From Blasia pusilla (lineage: Eukaryota > Marchantiophyta > Marchantiopsida > Blasiales), in contig CM114273.1 of the NCBI GenBank assembly GCA_050084515.1, positions 26,598,001 to 26,662,000 of the forward strand: DNA of 64,000 nt, written 5' to 3'. The number at the start of each line of letters is the position of its first letter. Position 1 is the stretch's first letter. Under the pieces are notes generated by a model. The model was not told the origin of the DNA, ran no database searches, and worked only from the letters and a program-made list of their open reading frames with translations. The position numbers and the translations under genes are program-made. This document shows, piece by piece, positions 44,401 to 57,598 of the stretch.

Positions 44401-44599
44401 ACGTACATAGAGTAGGTAGTTCTACATTCCAACTTTTGTCTGTGACATGGATGACAAGAAGACTACTAACGATGGGGCCACATGAGCACCCGGCCTTCTT
44501 GATCTTAGCGTCCGAGAGATGTATGTCATGGTAGGTAGGGATAAATGGTTATCTAGAGTTAGAGGGACCTAACCACCAGCTAGGGGGGCGATTGGAGAT

Positions 44600-44718
44600 A
44601 TTTTGATACTTCTTGTCTCGTTGTTTGAATGCCATGAGTTAGCATGGGATCGTGTGTGTTTATGTGTTCAGTGACAGCGATGTATGTTGTGTAGCGATGT
44701 GTATGCACAAGATAGTTG
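44600..44718 (+). repeat. Extra copy of the family B LTR tail
   Basis: Matches 45235-45347 (TACTTCTTGTCTCGT, GGGATCGTG, GACAGCGATGTATGTTGTGT) and lies directly in front of the 3' LTR. Either a remnant of an earlier LTR or a tandem LTR event. Confidence 0.7.
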
Positions 44719-45347
44719 TCACGTCTTTTAGGATAGATCGGTGAGATCTAGTAGAGCGCCTTCGTTAGTAGTGGAGAACATGCTCAATAGGTCGAGGATG
44801 ACCTGCTGAGGCCCCGAGAAACCTGAGAGAGCACGTTTCCCTTTCGTTTTGGCTCATTTGGAGCCATATCGAGGAACTCACTATTTTAGATAAGTACCAT
44901 TTTGAGTATATGATAAAGTTTCTATTTTTGGTAAGTGACCTTTGACCTCCTACATCAGGTCAAGAGCCAAGGAGGTGACTTGAGAGCATAGGTTACCATG
45001 GAGAGAGCTTGGGAAAGGGGAGGGGTATACCTCCAAGAGAGAGAGCTTGAGAGCTCATTCTCTCTTTGTTGAACCTCTTGGCATGAGGCGGTGGAGCTAT
45101 GGTCTTGCTTGCCTCGTGTGTGTAATCCAAGTCTCTCATTAGGAGAGTGGGTTTGGTTTGACATTGAGAGAGACATGTGAGAGTGCACACATGTGAGAAC
45201 TATGGTATTGTGAGAGAGATTGAATCTTATTTTGGTACTTCTTGTCTCGTTTTTTGGATGTCATGAGGTAGCATGGGATCGTGCATGTTTGTGTGTGTGT
45301 TCGGTGACAGCGATGTATGTTGTGTAGCGATGTGTATGCGCACGACA
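44719..45347 (+). repeat. 3' LTR of family B copy 2
   Basis: 629 bp from TGTCACGTCTTTTAGG to GCACGACA. It has the full tail seen also at 23490-23600 and, reversed, at 63857-63905. Confidence 0.85.
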
Positions 45348-45630
45348 AGTTTCTTCCCGACACCACTGTTGAGACTGCTCCAAGTTAGAGAGAGCAAAAT
45401 GATTTATTTGCAGTTCTTCACTATGATAACACGTCTCTTATCTCGACTAGGTACTTCAAAAAGATTCATCCTATACTGTTGATGTGACAAGTGTCCTATG
45501 TCAATCAAATAACATCTCTTTCAAATATATAAGGCCGTGGAGGACGTGGAATAAAATCCCATCTCAATCAAATATGTAAGGCCGTGGACAATTCCCCGAA
45601 AATTCGACTTGGTTTTAACTTTTTCCCAGT

Positions 45631-45762
45631 AAAGAACATTTGAGACTACTATTTCTAGAGGGGCTTCGCTTCTTCATGGGAAATAATTACCAAAGAACAT
45701 TTAATACTACCACTTCTCTTCTAGAGGGGCTTGGCTTCTTCAAGGAGAAATAATTACCAAAG
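45631..45762 (+). repeat. Two-unit direct repeat of about 61-70 bp
   Basis: Units starting AAAGAACATTT and ending GAAATAATTACC at about 45631-45691 and 45692-45760, sharing CTAGAGGGGCTT.GCTTCTTC. A shorter repeat with AAGGCCGTGGA lies just before (about 45520 and 45580). Confidence 0.8.
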
Positions 45763-46099
45763 AGGTAACCCTCCCCTCCTCAAATTATCTATATAATAAT
45801 TGGCAACTCCATATTGCATAATAAGACAAGATAGTGATCAAGACAAAATATACAACATATTTGAATTTTGGTGCTTGAACCACATTAGATGGGCAGAAAT
45901 AGACATGGAGAGAAGAAAGGATAGGGATTTGAGTGGAATAAACCAAATTAATTAATTAATTATTAAAATAGTTAATATTAAAATAGGTGATTATAAATAT
46001 GAATAAAAATGGAATAATTATGATAAATAAGAAGTTACATGTATCCCTTCATTCACGGACTATACACTAACGAAAACTCTTCACGCACTTTTTTTCCCC

Positions 46100-48320
46100 C
46101 GTACTTCGGAGCACCTTACTAGTAGTCTAAATGGGTAGTTGTAGTAGTCTAAATGGGTAGTTGTAGTGGATCAAATGTAATCTTAGAACAGACTTAGAAC
46201 AGACTATATCCTAAACGCGCCTCACACCGGCTAGATGAGATGGTTGGAGCGTGTACTTGGGCCTTAGGCTTGTACGAAGACAGCATGGATATCGACTCTC
46301 ATGTTTTGAGTGGGATCATGATGAAGAGAGGAAATGCTCGTTCCTGCCTATCATTCTTGACTCGATGAATCACTTCAGTTCATGCTACGCGTGGGAAATT
46401 GAGAAAATCTCGCGCCATTTCTGTCCACGGTCTGTCGCTACAGTCCTGCTTTCGACTTCGCTTTCCAATTGGCAGCACGAGCTGTTCTGCCTCTTTCCGG
46501 GCGAGGCTCTCTTTTATTTTTCCCCTGTGAAAAGAATAGCTCTACAATAGCAAACGTCTATATCACTATCCATGCGAAATAGGTCAGTAAGTGAAGGTGC
46601 TAATGCTTGACAACCGACCCGTCCGCCGGAGTGCGGACATAAGCTACACACTCTCTCGTTGGAAAGATGGTACCCTGTTTCTTCTTTCCTGAATCTCATC
46701 ACTTGCCAAATCTCGATCTGCAAATATCACCACCTGTGCACACGTCTGGGGACTTGTCTGTGTGTAGAGATCCTCCACGCATGATCTGCCCGAGCGCAAT
46801 TCAGTGTTCGCCGCATCACACGGATCCAAAGGAAGAAGAAGCCGATGAGCCAATGTGGAAGACGCATTTTCGAACCTCCAGCTTCTCCGTCTCTCGGGCA
46901 GTATTCCCGCCAGAGCATGTGAACGATGAGAAATCGCAGGCTCGACAGGGTTGATTGATGAATCCGGCGGAAACCGCCACGCCACTAGCGAACGAATGGT
47001 GTCAGAAACTCCCGTACGTCAAGTCGGCATATCACTCAGAAGATATCGTTCACTTATGAATTCGAAGGCGGCCATTCTTCTTGGTAGTAGAGAGGTCCCC
47101 ATCCCCTTTTCTGGTTGATCGTTTCCACTGAGGAAGAATGAACTTCGATGGCGTGTCGCGCATTGTAAGAAGAATTCTGGTCCTCATCATTCATCTAGAA
47201 TCGACTTTCGATATAGTACTCTACACACTTGATTCTCTCTCTTCAGACGGTACGTAGGATCCGGCGAGTACTTTCCTAGCTTCTACCGAGAACCACGCCC
47301 ATTTGGAAAGTCCCGCCTGCCTCGGCTTAACTCGGATTCCATCCCTGGCTATCTGATTCTGAGCATACGATTCCATCCCTGCTCGGGGTATCATGCAGTT
47401 GCATCGCCAGGCTACAGAGGAACGTATCTCAACTTTCTCAATGGTGAATAACTGGTAAATCCTCGACTTCCGGCCTAGTTGTAGGTTAGTAGTCAGTCAT
47501 TAGCTGGATACGTCCTCGGATTGCACTCTGCCAGTCACGTTTTGGGCCCCTGCGACTAGAAGGAATCCTGGCGGCCCTCGCCGTGGCAGTCCAGTTCGCA
47601 CGTGAGTGTTTGGAAAGCTGCCACCGAGCTTATAATGAGGGAGTTGCGGTCTGTGGGAACGGCGGGTATTTTATCCAATCTGCACCGATGGTATCTTAAC
47701 GCACTTCGTCAAGTAAAGCACCGTCGCTGTCTCGGGAAATGTGGTGGAACGGACCTAAGGAAGAGAGCAAGGGGAGTAAACTGCACACGGCCAAATAGGC
47801 TCTCGGGTAACTCATTAACCGCGTCTCTCGCCAACTTGCTAGAGCACCAATTCCCATCAAGCTAATAAGCGGCCGCAGTCAGAGGGAGGGAGGAAAGGAT
47901 GGAGGGAATCCCGGATCCCGACAGATTCTACTGACTACATTCATGGGCTGCAGAGTGTGTGACAGCCATTGCAATTGAAGGGGAGCGAAACGGACCCTGT
48001 GCAGTAGGTAACATTCATCAGAAAACGAGAAGAATGAGAGGGTGACGACTATGACGATCCCTGCCCCAGATGATGAACGCACCATTTCCTTAGAACTCTG
48101 CCACTGCGACGCTCTGCAGATTCAGAGCCAATAAATCAATACAAATTGCAACTCTCAGGGCCAAGTAGCCTATACACTCACGAGCTCCAGTCCCGAAATT
48201 TCCGGACATCAACGACTAGTCCGCAACCACCTACCGAATTCGGACATTCCCCACTTCGCCTACAGCGATGTACCTACTCATCGGGGTTAAAGTTCTACAG
48301 AGTCAAAACAATATGAGTAT
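46100..48320. other. Intergenic, no supported gene; 22-bp tandem repeat at 46117
   Basis: AGTCTAAATGGGTAGTTGTAGT is repeated twice near 46117-46160. Overlapping frames at 46644-46985 on both strands show no domain. Nothing else is supportable. Confidence 0.5.
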
Positions 48321-51300
48321 CTACTTGTCTTTTCTAGACTGCGACGTTCCTGAGCTGGAGCCCGCTGGTCTTGGGGGCTTAACTACTGCACCAAACATCG
48401 TGACGGCTACCGCCAGTAGCGTTCCGGAGTAGTATATACTGCTGTAAGCTGCAAGAGTTTCTCTCATTCCCAACACCTGCGAATCGGTAGCAGATCGTTA
48501 GGACGACTCTCCCGTTGCAATGATGAAAGAGAGTTAGATTAACCGAGGTGGTCATAGACGTGAAAGAAACGTGTAGGGCCTCGGGAACGTCTCCACATGC
48601 AAAGATTTCGTCACTCCATCGGACAAGCGCTTAATTGTAGATTGATACCCCAAATATTAGGCCGAAGGAGAAAGAAGGTTGGGTGCGGGATGGTGAATAC
48701 TCACCATGAATCCAATGCAAGTCGTGTTGAGGACGAAAGACGTGTAGATGCCATTGAGGAGAAGGAGAATTTTTTTAGACCAAACGTAGTTCTCAGGAAG
48801 TGCCCTCTGGTACCTAAAAATGACTGTCGGCACGCGAGAACAGATAAACGTCATTAGATTGAGAGCAATCAGCAAGTCTGCTTCAAAATTTTGCACAACT
48901 GTGAGCGATCACTTCCTCCCGTTGTTGGCTAACTCTACGTAATCAGTTCCGATGAGCAAACCCCGACGAACGAGAAGTCACAAACGGCGTTGAGTAATTC
49001 ATTTGCTGCAACAAAAAGCCCTGACCTCCCTAAATCACAAACTAAACTCCAGAAACTCGCTTGGTCAACTTAGGAGACCTGTGTGGAAAGATGCAACCGA
49101 AAATGTTCAAGCTAATCATTTACCTTTGCTACCGGCAATCATAATAGCAGTGTTAACAAAGAAAAACATGTACCCGGCGTACAAACCCTGCACAACCCCA
49201 GCAGAGCAGGTCAGCTTCAAGCTCAAAACCAGGGGGACGAGATACCGTTCAACTATCCGTTACACCAAGGAAAATAATTTGATCACAGCTTCACAAACAC
49301 ACTTTGTTGAGACTAAAACCTGCGTAGTGCAGGAAAATGTAAACTTTGATGGAAAATGTGCGTGAATTGCTCAAGGTAGAGCACATCAATTAAACGTTTG
49401 TGCGTTGCCAAAACTTGGGTGGATAGGTACTCACGTGCCACACAGCGCTTACAACCTGTGTTGCTAGCAGCTCCATGAATCCGGCCTTCTTTCCCTTCGG
49501 AGTCAGCCTTTCATACACGTCTGAAGAAATTCGGTTAAGAAATAGCAAAAAGAACGTCTTTCCGGAAGAAGATGTTCTCGACATAAAATTACAGGGGGGA
49601 AAAAAGTCCTATACACAAATTTTCAGTTTCATCCGAACTTGCCTCTCTCAAACAAAATGGCAATGACACACTATTAAGCTACTCATGAGGATACAATGAC
49701 GCAACCAAGTGCTGACGTGAATGTTCCAATAAACGGGTAACTGTGCCGCACTTGTTGCCAGCTCAACCTGAAGAATCTCGGTATTGCAAGCACGAGTCCA
49801 CTTTGCTTCTGTACCGGACCATCCACTAAACCCGAAACTGGAAAGTATCACGGACGCCTCCGACAGCGACCAAATGAAGTAATACTTCCAGCGATTGGTG
49901 AATCCACTTAAAATTTGATAACCACAGCGCTGCCAGAAGTTCCACTGGTAGTACGAAGGGTCGGAGAATTTGGAGATAGGCACTCGGGGAGTGAGGAACA
50001 CGTACATCCCCATACAGAATAGAGCTTTAATAAATGCAACAAATGCGGCACCAAAGGGAGAAGGAGGGGGCCTCTCTTGTGATGGATCCCATAACTGCAA
50101 AACAACCAAGGATGCCAGTACAGACACCAGAGTTAAGGCATTGATACGAACAACCAGGACCAAGTTCTGTTTCACACAACTATTGAGTACGCCTGTGCAT
50201 TCATTGGGACTGGAAAGAATGAAGAGAAGGTACGCCACGGAAGACGATTACCCCTTTATCTTCTGTCCAATCAAGGTAATCCCGCATTTCAAACACAGGT
50301 CCAGCTAGATGAGTTCCGCAATTGAAGCAGTATCCCAAGTATGAAATTACTGAAGGAAGCTTGGTTAACTTGTACTTCTTTTGAGCTGGGCGCAAGCCTT
50401 CCTCTTTTAGCAGACCATCTTGGTAATTTACAGCTGCTGAAACAACTTTGAGAGTCATAACCATGAGGGCACCTGACGAGATGAAAGACACCACGGTAAT
50501 TCAAATTAGGAGTAATCCAAAGAAAAACCACAACGCAATTAGAGGAGTGAAAGAGACCAACTGTCAGTCAGTTTACTACACCGAACCACATCATCCAGTC
50601 GACAGAAGAAAAAAAAAACTTATTCAGTCGAAGCTCTGTGAACTAAAAATTAACTCATTCTTAATTCACGAACGCTAAGGATGTCTAATTCATAAATTAA
50701 GAGAAGCTCCATAGGAAAACACGATACCTGTGGAATCGATGTCCCCACTTTTCCATGCATCACCACTCATATAAATGACGTGACTGCATCACAGAAATCA
50801 TACTTCGTTAACTCTCGACGCTGACAATACTGCGCCGCAGCAGATTTTAGCAATCGACCGCATAGAATTCAAAGGAGTGCCTAAGGAGGACGAATATGGG
50901 GGGGGGGGTGACAAAACACTCGCCGTATCTACATTTCTCCCATTAAAGTTGGAGTCACCGGGTCCCGTTCTACTGGAGGGTGGATTTAAGATTGCAGAAA
51001 TGTAGCCAAAAAGGGAGGCAAGCATTTTAATGCACAAGACATAGAAAGTTTAGACGCCAGGGAAAACTGGAACTTGGCCGCAGGGAGCGCGATCATAAAT
51101 AAATGTCAACGAACGATCCGTAAGAGACCGCATGAAACGACAAAACGTCCCACTTTGAGTGGCAGAATACAGTGTTTGGAAACCGGTCGAACCTCTAGCC
51201 AGCACAAGACCAGCGGCATTCTAGCGCAGAGTCGAGGAACCAAGGCATCTCTGCACAGAAAGAGAAAATCTAGTGGTAACAAAACTGTTCCAGATTAGTC

Positions 51301-51973
51301 CGCCGTAGCATGTATGAATCCGACACATTCGTAAGGTGCCCTGGGGGACAGTGAGATAATGCGTGGAAATTTGAAGTTACAGAAGTCGTGCAGAGCCGAA
51401 GCTAGGGCTCAGGGAGCATTCTTAAGACCTCAAACTACGAACTCCGCACCGGCTCCGAATTGTCGCCACTCGAGAGACTCAGATAGGAGTGAAAAAAACT
51501 CCCGTATCACATGTCCTCAATTTTGATCTCATGGTAATCTCCCGCGAGACAACTTCGATCATCGACGCCTAATGGCACTCGTGACAAATCCATACAAGGG
51601 CGTTCCTCCTCACCACAAAAGAAAAGGGACGGGAAATTTTGTTGGGAAGAAAATGAATTCACTGGAGGTGGGGAAAAACGGACCAAAATATCAGGAACGC
51701 GAACGCGACGAAGAACGTGATGACCCCGCACCGCCGTCTATACAACACCATGCTCCCATAAGACATCACCAATGGCACGGCGAAGTGCAAATTGGACGCA
51801 ACTCCAAACGAGTAATACGACAGCACGGCGCCGGTGATTGCTGAATAGGCGTGACGATTGTTTGTCCCCTTCACGAATCGCCATAGATAACTTACAGGCA
51901 GCGTCAGCGCAAAGCCCACCACGAACCGCAGTACTGCTACAGACACCCCAATCGCTGCCGAAGCGGCCTCCAT
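48321..51973 (-). CDS. MBOAT lysophospholipid acyltransferase (LPCAT/LPLAT type), eight exons
   Basis: Exons (minus): 51973-51684, 50783-50728, 50472-50252, 50094-49695, 49520-49435, 49187-49124, 48823-48705, 48476-48321. All joints are GT-AG and in frame, giving 463 residues, the usual size for plant LPLAT1/2. It starts MEAASAAIGVSVAVLRF and keeps the family landmarks SSFGFSGW, WNIHVSTWLRHYVYERL (conserved MBOAT Asn) and SAVWHGLYAGY (active-site His, split by an intron after His). A C-terminal R-K-D-K fits the ER-retrieval pattern. It is a multi-pass ER membrane enzyme. It moves an acyl group from acyl-CoA to lysophosphatidylcholine and related lysolipids in the Lands cycle, which edits membrane and oil fatty acids. 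Homology is to plant LPCAT1/LPLAT1 recalled from memory. The gene looks intact. Intron 1 is the longest (900 bp). Confidence 0.95.
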
Positions 51974-52620
51974 CGCTCCTCTCTCCCTCTAGCGACTGTG
52001 ATCGCAGATCCAGGCGCTCTAGGCTTCAAAAAACATCCAGCAATCGACCGCGGCGAGGGCTTCTTCGTGCTCCACCTCGCTTTCTCGATCTCCTCCTCAC
52101 ATTTGCACTTCCATTCCCGCTTCCTCGATCTCCATCGATCCTCCGCCGCTTCGCCCCTGCTACTCACGACGCCTCTGCACTGCCTCCTCCTCTTCTCTCC
52201 ATTTCCTCCTCCCCCCAAACCCACAGGACAAAAGGAGGAAACGAAGAAAAAACAAAAACGACCCAAAAAGTGGAGAAAAAGTACGGCCGCGTAATTCAAA
52301 CTCTAACCTCTGCCCGAACTATTCCCCTTACCCCTGCCCGAGCCAAGCAGCCCTAGGACGCTGCCACGCATAGGCCGCGTGAGCGAGCGCTTGCCCACAG
52401 TGATAATAAATCCGTCATGTGGCCCTGGAGGCTTTGCCTTGCACAGCTGTCTTCACCTCTTACCCCTGGAGTCCTGGACGTTAGAACTGAGGCATTGGTC
52501 AGTGGATCCGAACCATCTGCGCTCTACACCTGCGAGTCTGCGACGTTGGAATCCATGAGGCTCACTCTGACTATGAATTCCTTTGGAAGGTACTCTTATT
52601 ATTATTAGGGGTCCTCACAC
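51974..52620 (-). promoter_or_regulatory. 5' region of the LPCAT-like gene
   Basis: Read on the minus strand this is purine-rich (GAGGAGGAG words) over about 350 bp next to the ATG, typical of a plant leader and core promoter. No TATA box was found. The plus-strand frames here are complements of that bias. Confidence 0.4.
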
Positions 52621-55600
52621 TGGAGATCTCTAACTTTTGGATAAGGTTGTTTCGCGTTTCATGATACTGTCCCGATTAAATGAGTACTTTCATGCTCTTG
52701 CGTGTCTTCTCGTTTTGAGTCGTTAGATTCTTTAATTTATATTATTATTTTTGTGACGTTTTCCAAGGATCACCGGAGTTCCAACCCTTCAGAAATGACT
52801 CTTCTTCTTTTTTTTTTTTTTTCTTTTGGGGGCTTCTGATTAATATTTAACCAGAAATGATTTCACATAAAATTTTCCTTCCTGTATGTTGCATTCACAG
52901 TTGTGATTAGGAGTTTTTTCTTGTAAAAAGTGGAATATGACATTTCCTTCTAAGAATTTACTTTGCATTTCTCAACTGGATTAAGCAAGGAAAATGCAAA
53001 TTTCAAAACTTTATGCACCCACTAGCGTCCTCAATATTTACCCCCAAGAATAAACATGAGATCTAAAACACGGCAAGGGATAAAAGTGGGTTTTTCCCAG
53101 ATTAATCAAGCTTAAGGCTCACCTAGTCTATTGTGGAGTGGTAGCCCTCTTATATGGAGATCATATAGAAATATTTGTAGGTAGTGAGGAGGGGCTAATA
53201 ATGGTTGATTTGAATTACCCATCCTTAGACCCTAAATCAACTCTTGTGCCCCTAACTGATCCCAAATCTACTTCACAAACTCCAAACCCATCTCTAATTT
53301 GATTGACTTCAAAATTGACTTTAAGAACACGTGTCACGATGTGAGTGGCTAAAAATGCCACATGTGAGAAGGAGAAGAGTTTGAAAGTTGAAAGAGCACT
53401 AATAATATAGATGCTCTCAACATTAGTGGTATAGGCTACAACTACCTTCATAGGGAGCTTTGCTAATTCCATTTGTAAACTTACCCAAGCCACAAAATTT
53501 AATCGTTTCTCACTTTTTGTGAGCAAACGTCTTATTCCTCAATTAATTACCCATTGAAATTTGTTGAATAGATACTCCATAATGAGGACTCAATATCTAA
53601 AATGTCAACAACATTTGGGCTTAAGGAAGAGAATTCGACTCCATCGCTCTCTGGGTGGAAAAGCGATACTAAAACACACCCCAAAAGTTATGATTGTCTT
53701 CAACTCTCCCCTCAATTTTAGCAATTTGAAATTTGGAGATAAAAAAAGTGTGGAACTAAACATCATCAAAAATTAACTATTAAGACTAGTGCCGAAGACA
53801 TACTTCTAATATAGGAAAACAAGGGGAGGGTATACATGTTCGTGCTAGTTCTATGGTCTTCATTATTTTTATTTCTTAGACACTAATTTAATATTACTTC
53901 CCCTCTCTGTTTTCTACTTTTTTGTGATTCTTCATAACATTTCCATGATACATCTCTTATTAAATATAAGATTCCCATAATTATGTGCTAGAGAGTTTTG
54001 AAATATAATATGAAAATCTGCATTAAATTGTGGAAAAAATTAGAACTTAATCATCATTTCCCTTGGCTTCTCTCATTGTTATTCCTACAAGTATCCAAAG
54101 TTTTCACATATGGCACTTTGTAATTTCTTGAGTTCACTATAATTTTCTATTAAATTTGTTCGTTTATCAAAACAAAAAAATACCATCTCGCCGGAAATAT
54201 CCAGATAATTTATCCTCAAAATATTATTTGGAGAAAACCCTTCCTGAATGAAGTAAAACTTATTTTCAAATTATTTCAGCAAAGAGATGTATCAAATTTA
54301 TGGCCTTTTCATTTTTTTTACTTTAGAAACTTATTTTCAGCATCATCCTTAAGGTTGAACTTTTTTATGATTTAGATTATTATTTGAGGAATAGTTTTCA
54401 AATGACGATACATGAGTGTTCACCACGTGTCATTTTAATTCCATAATGAACTATGCATTAAGCTGGCATAGTTGGAAACATCCAACTATAGCCTTTTTCA
54501 GAAAAAATAAATTTGAAAGTTCTTTTTTGGAATTTTCTTTTGAGAATATTCCTTCTTAGATTTATTTAGTCATAAATTTCTTGCTGCAAATGTTTATGAG
54601 GAGATACCCTGACGATGAGATTTCGATTTAGATTTCAATCAATGAGAATTAGTTAGGACCCGTGAGGGACTAATGCACGGTCCCCAATACACCCAATTGC
54701 GCCACTTGAATGCTCAGTTATGCCATGCCTTGTACATGTGTAACCTCCTGCTATTGAAGTTGGGACTCATAATCGGCATGCAAAATATCGTAACAAAAAG
54801 GCCACCAATTTACCGATGAAATCTTCTAAAGGAAGTACGACCCATTTTCTAGAACGTGAGTATATGTCTTGATGAGTTTGATCAATTTTATTCGAATCAA
54901 CCATTCTTTTTTGTTATCAAATAAATAATCTACGAGGAGTTCTATGTTTACAATATTTATCTAGAATTTCTCCAACAAAAATTAATTGGCTTCAAAGGAG
55001 ACGAGGTGAACTTTCATGTGTCGTAATTTGAAAACCATTCCTTAGATATTAGTATAGATGTCTTTTCCACAAATTTATTACCAAAGTCATGTACCCAAAA
55101 TATCCAATGGAAATAGTTGCTATAATTTTTTGTAGGAATCTCATATTTTCATATCTTTTCATTACTTTTTTCTTCTCCACTATTCTAATCCAATGTATTG
55201 CGTGTGTACCAAAAACTCTTTTTTCTTCGATCATATTTAATTTATGCACTAAAGATATTTATTTTGAAGAGTTTTCAGTAATACCAATTGAAGGAACATA
55301 AATTACTATGATAAATGAAGAGCTAAAAAATCTGAAAAAATAACTACTAAATGAAACCGAATCACCAAAACACATTTGTGAAAACATTGAACACAAGTCT
55401 AAAAATGACTTGTTCTCGGGAGTAAGTGTCGCTAGCACATTAGTCACGGATAAATATGTCTATATTTTTATTGGAGAGCGCCTTTTCATTTCGAGATCAC
55501 CTTTCCTCTTGACAAATAGAATGTCCTTTTTAGCAAATAGAATCGCTTGTCGTCTAAACCAATAAGATCACTCTAATTTAATTATACACTTCTGATCGGA

Positions 55601-56821
55601 AATTCCAGATTATACATTATTTTTATCCGTTCATCGCACTACACCAGCTAGTTTGTCTATATTAAATACACATATCCAATTTAATTATGAAGTTAGTGGA
55701 AATTTTATTACCCTAAAGTGAATCCCTCGCCAAGATGCACTTTGGGATAGAATGTTGCATTTCTTTTGTATTTTATTTTCCTTATAATCAAATATGACTT
55801 ATGTGAATTTAAATCAACTTTAGTTATAACTAACCGGTGCCCGTCTTCAATAGGGGTGAAAGATTAGCCCAAGAAGATTAGCTCGGATGTTTCAAAGACT
55901 TTTACATACTTAGTAGAGAAAGAGTGATACGTTTCAATTAATTAGAGGCAAAAAGACAAGTGTAACGAAGAGAGATGATACAAGGCACTCTCCTAGAATA
56001 ATAAGTAGAATACACCTGCACATATGTTATGTTAAATCATCCCTTACAAATTACACGTCAACCTCAACAAAAACAAAAATATACACATGTGAACGCAAGA
56101 GAAATAAGATTCTCAAACCTCGTTCTTTTTATGACCTATACATACCATGACTACTTTTTTTCTCACTATCTAACTTATCTACTTATTATAATAACTAATT
56201 CTCAAATTCCCCTCTATAGGATTCAATAATACAGATAACAAACCTTTAGAACCGGTTATTCAGATCTCCTTGTGTGTGAATAGGAGCGTGTTAAAACAAC
56301 TGACGGACCAACGGAGGGAATATTCTTTATGAGACTAGGTCAAACGCGGAAGAACGATCACGATCTGATCTTGAAGATCGCGGGGGTGCTCTCTTGGTTC
56401 CCGCCTCGTGGGATTTCCCTTGGCGGTGTCACTCCAGTAACACGGTGACACGCTACACTGAGACGTGCCAGGTGTCGTGCCCTCTCTCGCGTTCGCTTCC
56501 TCTTCTCGTAGTCTCATTCCGTCTCCTTGTTTTTCCCGTTACGTGCACTTTCCGCTCATTCTCTCTCTTCTGTTTCTTACGGAAAAGGCGCGTTTATTTA
56601 TTATTTACTCTCTTATTTTATTTTGTTTTGTTTTGTTTTATACCAAGTTTTCATCCGTTTGATTTGTCGGTCTTCCACGTTTGGGGGAGCGTAAAGGCGT
56701 CAGTTTCACGAGAGAGAGATGCATGTGAGGGAAGTCTATGGGTAGTGTAGGACTTTGGGACTTTGAGGGGAATGGGAATCGTTGTTTGTTCTCCTTCGGG
56801 TGGGTCCTCCTAGCCATGCAC
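52621..56821. other. AT-rich, no gene seen
   Basis: Long AT-rich stretch with a poly-T run at 52808-52822 and only short frames. No RNA gene or repeat of note. Confidence 0.5.
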
Positions 56822-57011
56822 AAATTAGGTCACATGACAACCATGGGAGATGTCATGTGTCATGTGACCTAATTTTATTCGGATCTTGTTTTATTGTTTT
56901 GTTTTAGTAGGCTCTCAATGCTCAAGGGGAAGCCCAAGTAAGACAAAGTCTTGAACGTGTCTTCTGGATGCCAACTCTGCACCATGGGAGATATGCATGC
57001 ATGCATGCATG
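56822..57011. repeat. 18-bp inverted repeat and ATGC microsatellite
   Basis: AAATTAGGTCACATGACA (56822-56839) pairs perfectly with TGTCATGTGACCTAATTT (56858-56875). Nearby, at 56993-57011, is an ATGC tetranucleotide run, followed by CATGTGACCTAA again. Probably the ends of short MITE-like repeats. Confidence 0.85.
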
Positions 57012-57301
57012 GGGGATCATGTGACCTAACTTTGGGGTTAGGTTCTCTTACGAGGGTATCAATGCTCGAAGCCCCGGTAAAGAGTAGTAGAAGTGACCTA
57101 CTTCTATTTTTATCTTATCTTTAGGTTTCAGTCACTTGCTCAAACCCTAGTAAAACAAAATCTTAATACGGGGTGCTTTTGGATATGCTATTTGGATCAA
57201 GCAGGAAATCATTATTGAAAAAACGAGAATAAACTAAGGTTTCTTGTTTTATAATCAAAAGAGGGATAAATGGATATCATAGAAAAAAAAAGATAGTGTA
57301 G

Positions 57302-57598
57302 GATGTATGTTTTTAATGGAGGCAAATTTGTATTTGTAGGATAGGGCCTTTTTGAGTTCTCTTGTTTGGATACCTAGCTAGGATAAGTATCAAAATCATA
57401 CATAAAAATCCAATTTGCGGCTCTTTGAGAGGGGTGGGAAATAAAGTAATTAGTGAAGAGGTGTGGAGGACATGTGGACAGCCTAAATGGTGAGGAAAAA
57501 CAACCGGGAGTTTATGTAGGGGCGTAAAGAATATCAGATGTATGTTTTTTAAGGAGGCAACAATCTATTTCTAGGGTAGGGCCTGTTTGAGTTCTCCT
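57302..57598 (+). repeat. Diverged direct repeat of about 62 bp
   Basis: GATGTATGTTTTT.AA.GGAGGCAA...TAGGGCCT.TTTGAGTTCTC occurs at 57302-57365 and 57537-57598. Confidence 0.7.

Larger units (their letters stand above)
37576..45347 (+). mobile_element. Family B Ty3-like element carrying DNMT and PHD domains
   Basis: 7772 bp. The 5' end starts TGTCACG and the 3' end finishes GCACGACA, with AGTT immediately outside both ends (AGTTT if the shared T is counted), a likely target duplication. Order on +: LTR, leader, gag with zinc knuckles, protease, DNA methyltransferase, reverse-transcriptase N-terminus, post-integrase domain with PHD finger, and LTR. RT palm, RNase H and integrase are missing. 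An inner segment of about 460 bp is inverted. Many stops are present, so the copy is dead, but the domain set is very unusual for a retrotransposon. Confidence 0.85.

Noticed and set aside
46226-46300. Possible tRNA-derived SINE head (GAGATGGTTGGAGCGTG)
   Set aside because: Resembles an A box only; the expected B box is absent at the right distance.
46644-46985. 113-codon minus frame
   Set aside because: No recognisable motif, an equally long frame on the other strand, and no exon structure.
51838-52356. 172-codon plus-strand frame upstream of the LPCAT-like gene
   Set aside because: It is the complement of a purine-rich leader and first exon; Ser/Pro/Arg-rich with no motif.
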